Source: an uncultured Sulfitobacter sp.
GTDB taxonomy: Bacteria > Pseudomonadota > Alphaproteobacteria > Rhodobacterales > Rhodobacteraceae
Direction of reading: 5' to 3'
DNA length: 64,000 nucleotides
Assembly (NCBI RefSeq): GCF_947500075.1
Contig: NZ_CANMQS010000007.1
Location: 62,001-126,000 of the forward strand
Part shown: piece after piece, positions 63,165 through 64,000 of the stretch
Layout of the letters: each line of letters starts with the position of its first letter
How positions within the stretch are numbered: position 1 is the first letter of the stretch
Position numbers and translations under genes: made by a program
The notes under the pieces: model-generated
What the model was told of the DNA's origin: nothing
Seen by the model: only the letters and a program-made list of their open reading frames with translations
Database searches by the model: none

Positions 63165-64000
63165 ATGCAGCCTTTGGCATTGACCATCCGCTTCTGGCGA
63201 CACGGGACATCAACGGTCTGCGCAACCACCTGATTGCGCTTGGTTTCAACATGACGCCGATCGGCAAACATCCCTGGGGCACCAGCACCAGTCTGGCGAT
63301 GTTTGACGGCTGCCTGCTGGAAATCATGGGGATCTATGATGACACCCTTATTGATAAGAACCCCGCAGGCGAATTTCGCTTTGGCAGGCATGTCCATGCG
63401 CATCTGCAACAACGCGATGGCGTGGCCCTGACAGCCTTGCACAGCACAGATGCGCAGGCAGATGCCATGCGCGCGGCGGAAGCTGGTTTTGACGTGGCGG
63501 GCCATCTGGAGTTCGGGCGGGATGTCACCTTGCCCGACGGCACGGCCGATCGCACGAAAACCACGCTCGCCCTGCTGCCGGACCAGAGATTTCCCCGTTT
63601 GTCTTTTTTCCTGTGCCAACAGCACCGCCCCGAGCTGATCTATGTGCCGGAGTGGCTGTCGCATCCGAACAAGGTAACCGGAATCAGTGCGATCAATATC
63701 GTGGCGTCACCCAGCATTCAGCCGGAACTGAAGGCACGGTTTGCGGGCCTCTATGACAGCTTCCAAGCGCTTGAAGGCGGGTTTGCGTGCAAGACCGCTA
63801 ACGGTGTCATCCGTGTGTTTTCACCGACGGCCTTCAGCCGTTTTGTCGGGGCATTGCCGGAATGCGCAAATGAAGACGCATCACCCTTCATTGCGGGCAT
63901 GGACCTGCGCATGTCCGACCCGGAAGTGCTTCTTGGGTACCTGTCGCAGTCAGGCGCGCCATATCAGGAGGTTCCGGGTGGATATGTTCTGATGTCGCCA
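63161..64000 (+). CDS. VOC (glyoxalase_3-like) protein, truncated by the window end
   Basis: The frame starts at ATG 63161 (ATGA overlap with the CysE-like gene) and stays open for 280 codons to the window edge. The start HPLLATRDINGLRNHLIALGFNMTPIGKHPWGTSTSLAMFDG matches the glyoxalase_3-type VOC domain, and the second half repeats a VOC-like unit. The role is unknown. It is the fourth gene of the HIBADH-ALDH-CysE operon. Confidence 0.8.
   Translation, partial: MNAAFGIDHPLLATRDINGLRNHLIALGFNMTPIGKHPWGTSTSLAMFDGCLLEIMGIYDDTLIDKNPAGEFRFGRHVHAHLQQRDGVALTALHSTDAQADAMRAAEAGFDVAGHLEFGRDVTLPDGTADRTKTTLALLPDQRFPRLSFFLCQQHRPELIYVPEWLSHPNKVTGISAINIVASPSIQPELKARFAGLYDSFQALEGGFACKTANGVIRVFSPTAFSRFVGALPECANEDASPFIAGMDLRMSDPEVLLGYLSQSGAPYQEVPGGYVLMSP

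Noticed and set aside
1-64000. tRNA, rRNA, CRISPR array, insertion sequence, prophage or integrase
   Set aside because: No cloverleaf with a T-loop, no regular repeat-spacer array, no transposase or integrase frame and no flanking direct repeats were found on reading both strands. A tRNAscan and an IS search would be decisive.

Overview
The window looks like chromosomal DNA of a marine alphaproteobacterium of the Roseobacter group (Rhodobacterales). The evidence is the GC-rich codon use, densely packed operons with ATGA start/stop overlaps, the abundance of TRAP and ABC uptake systems, a urea transporter and ectoine-breakdown genes, and the style of the protein sequences. No rRNA, tRNA, insertion sequence, phage gene or CRISPR array was seen. 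The species cannot be named from the sequence alone.

Layout. 1-6.3 kb: a membrane histidine kinase, a frameshifted EamA-type exporter, a GNAT acetyltransferase, a large MscS-type channel and a membrane protein fused to a 2Fe-2S ferredoxin domain. 6.5-11.1 kb: a LacI-type regulator divergent from a TRAP transporter operon, with two tandem operator-like palindromes between them. 11.1-22.9 kb: two divergent operons around an RpiR-type regulator. One encodes a lysine 2-monooxygenase-like flavoenzyme (DavB-like), a DavA-like amidase, a glutamine-synthetase-like ligase and a formamidase/acetamidase-type enzyme. The other encodes an N-formylglutamate-amidohydrolase-like enzyme, an isochorismatase-like hydrolase and a five-gene branched-chain-amino-acid-type ABC transporter. 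22.9-27.2 kb: a carboxymuconolactone-decarboxylase-like protein and an ectoine-breakdown set in which an ArgE-like deacetylase sits where DoeB might be expected.

27.4-36.7 kb is the most unusual part. It is a four-gene operon holding a periplasmic c-type cytochrome, a 79-residue peptide that resembles a nitrile-hydratase-type leader, an unrecognised 326-residue protein, and a 2153-residue signalling protein. The large protein combines a degenerate protein kinase, an AAA-type ATPase, a helical-repeat region, GAF, histidine kinase, receiver and class III cyclase domains. 37-42 kb holds rlmH, rsfS, a second MscS channel, and a VOC-cupin protein with its XRE-cupin regulator.

42.1-49.7 kb is a methylthioribose salvage locus: mtnK, mtnA and a SorC-type regulator, divergent from a ribose-type ABC importer and a FucU/RbsD-type mutarotase. 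Both directions read from overlapping promoters that share one perfect 17-bp palindrome. 49.7-53.5 kb encodes synthesis and phosphorolysis of the compatible solute glucosylglycerate. 53.6-59.6 kb is urtABCDE for urea uptake. 60-64 kb is an operon of a 3-hydroxyisobutyrate-dehydrogenase-like enzyme, an aldehyde dehydrogenase, a serine-acetyltransferase-like protein and a VOC protein that runs off the end.

Together the genes describe a cell that scavenges small nitrogen- and sulfur-containing organics (urea, ectoine, methylthioribose, amino-acid-type solutes) and manages osmotic stress with two mechanosensitive channels, ectoine turnover and glucosylglycerate turnover. All four substrate-binding-protein genes are followed at once by a strong GC-rich hairpin before the next operon gene.
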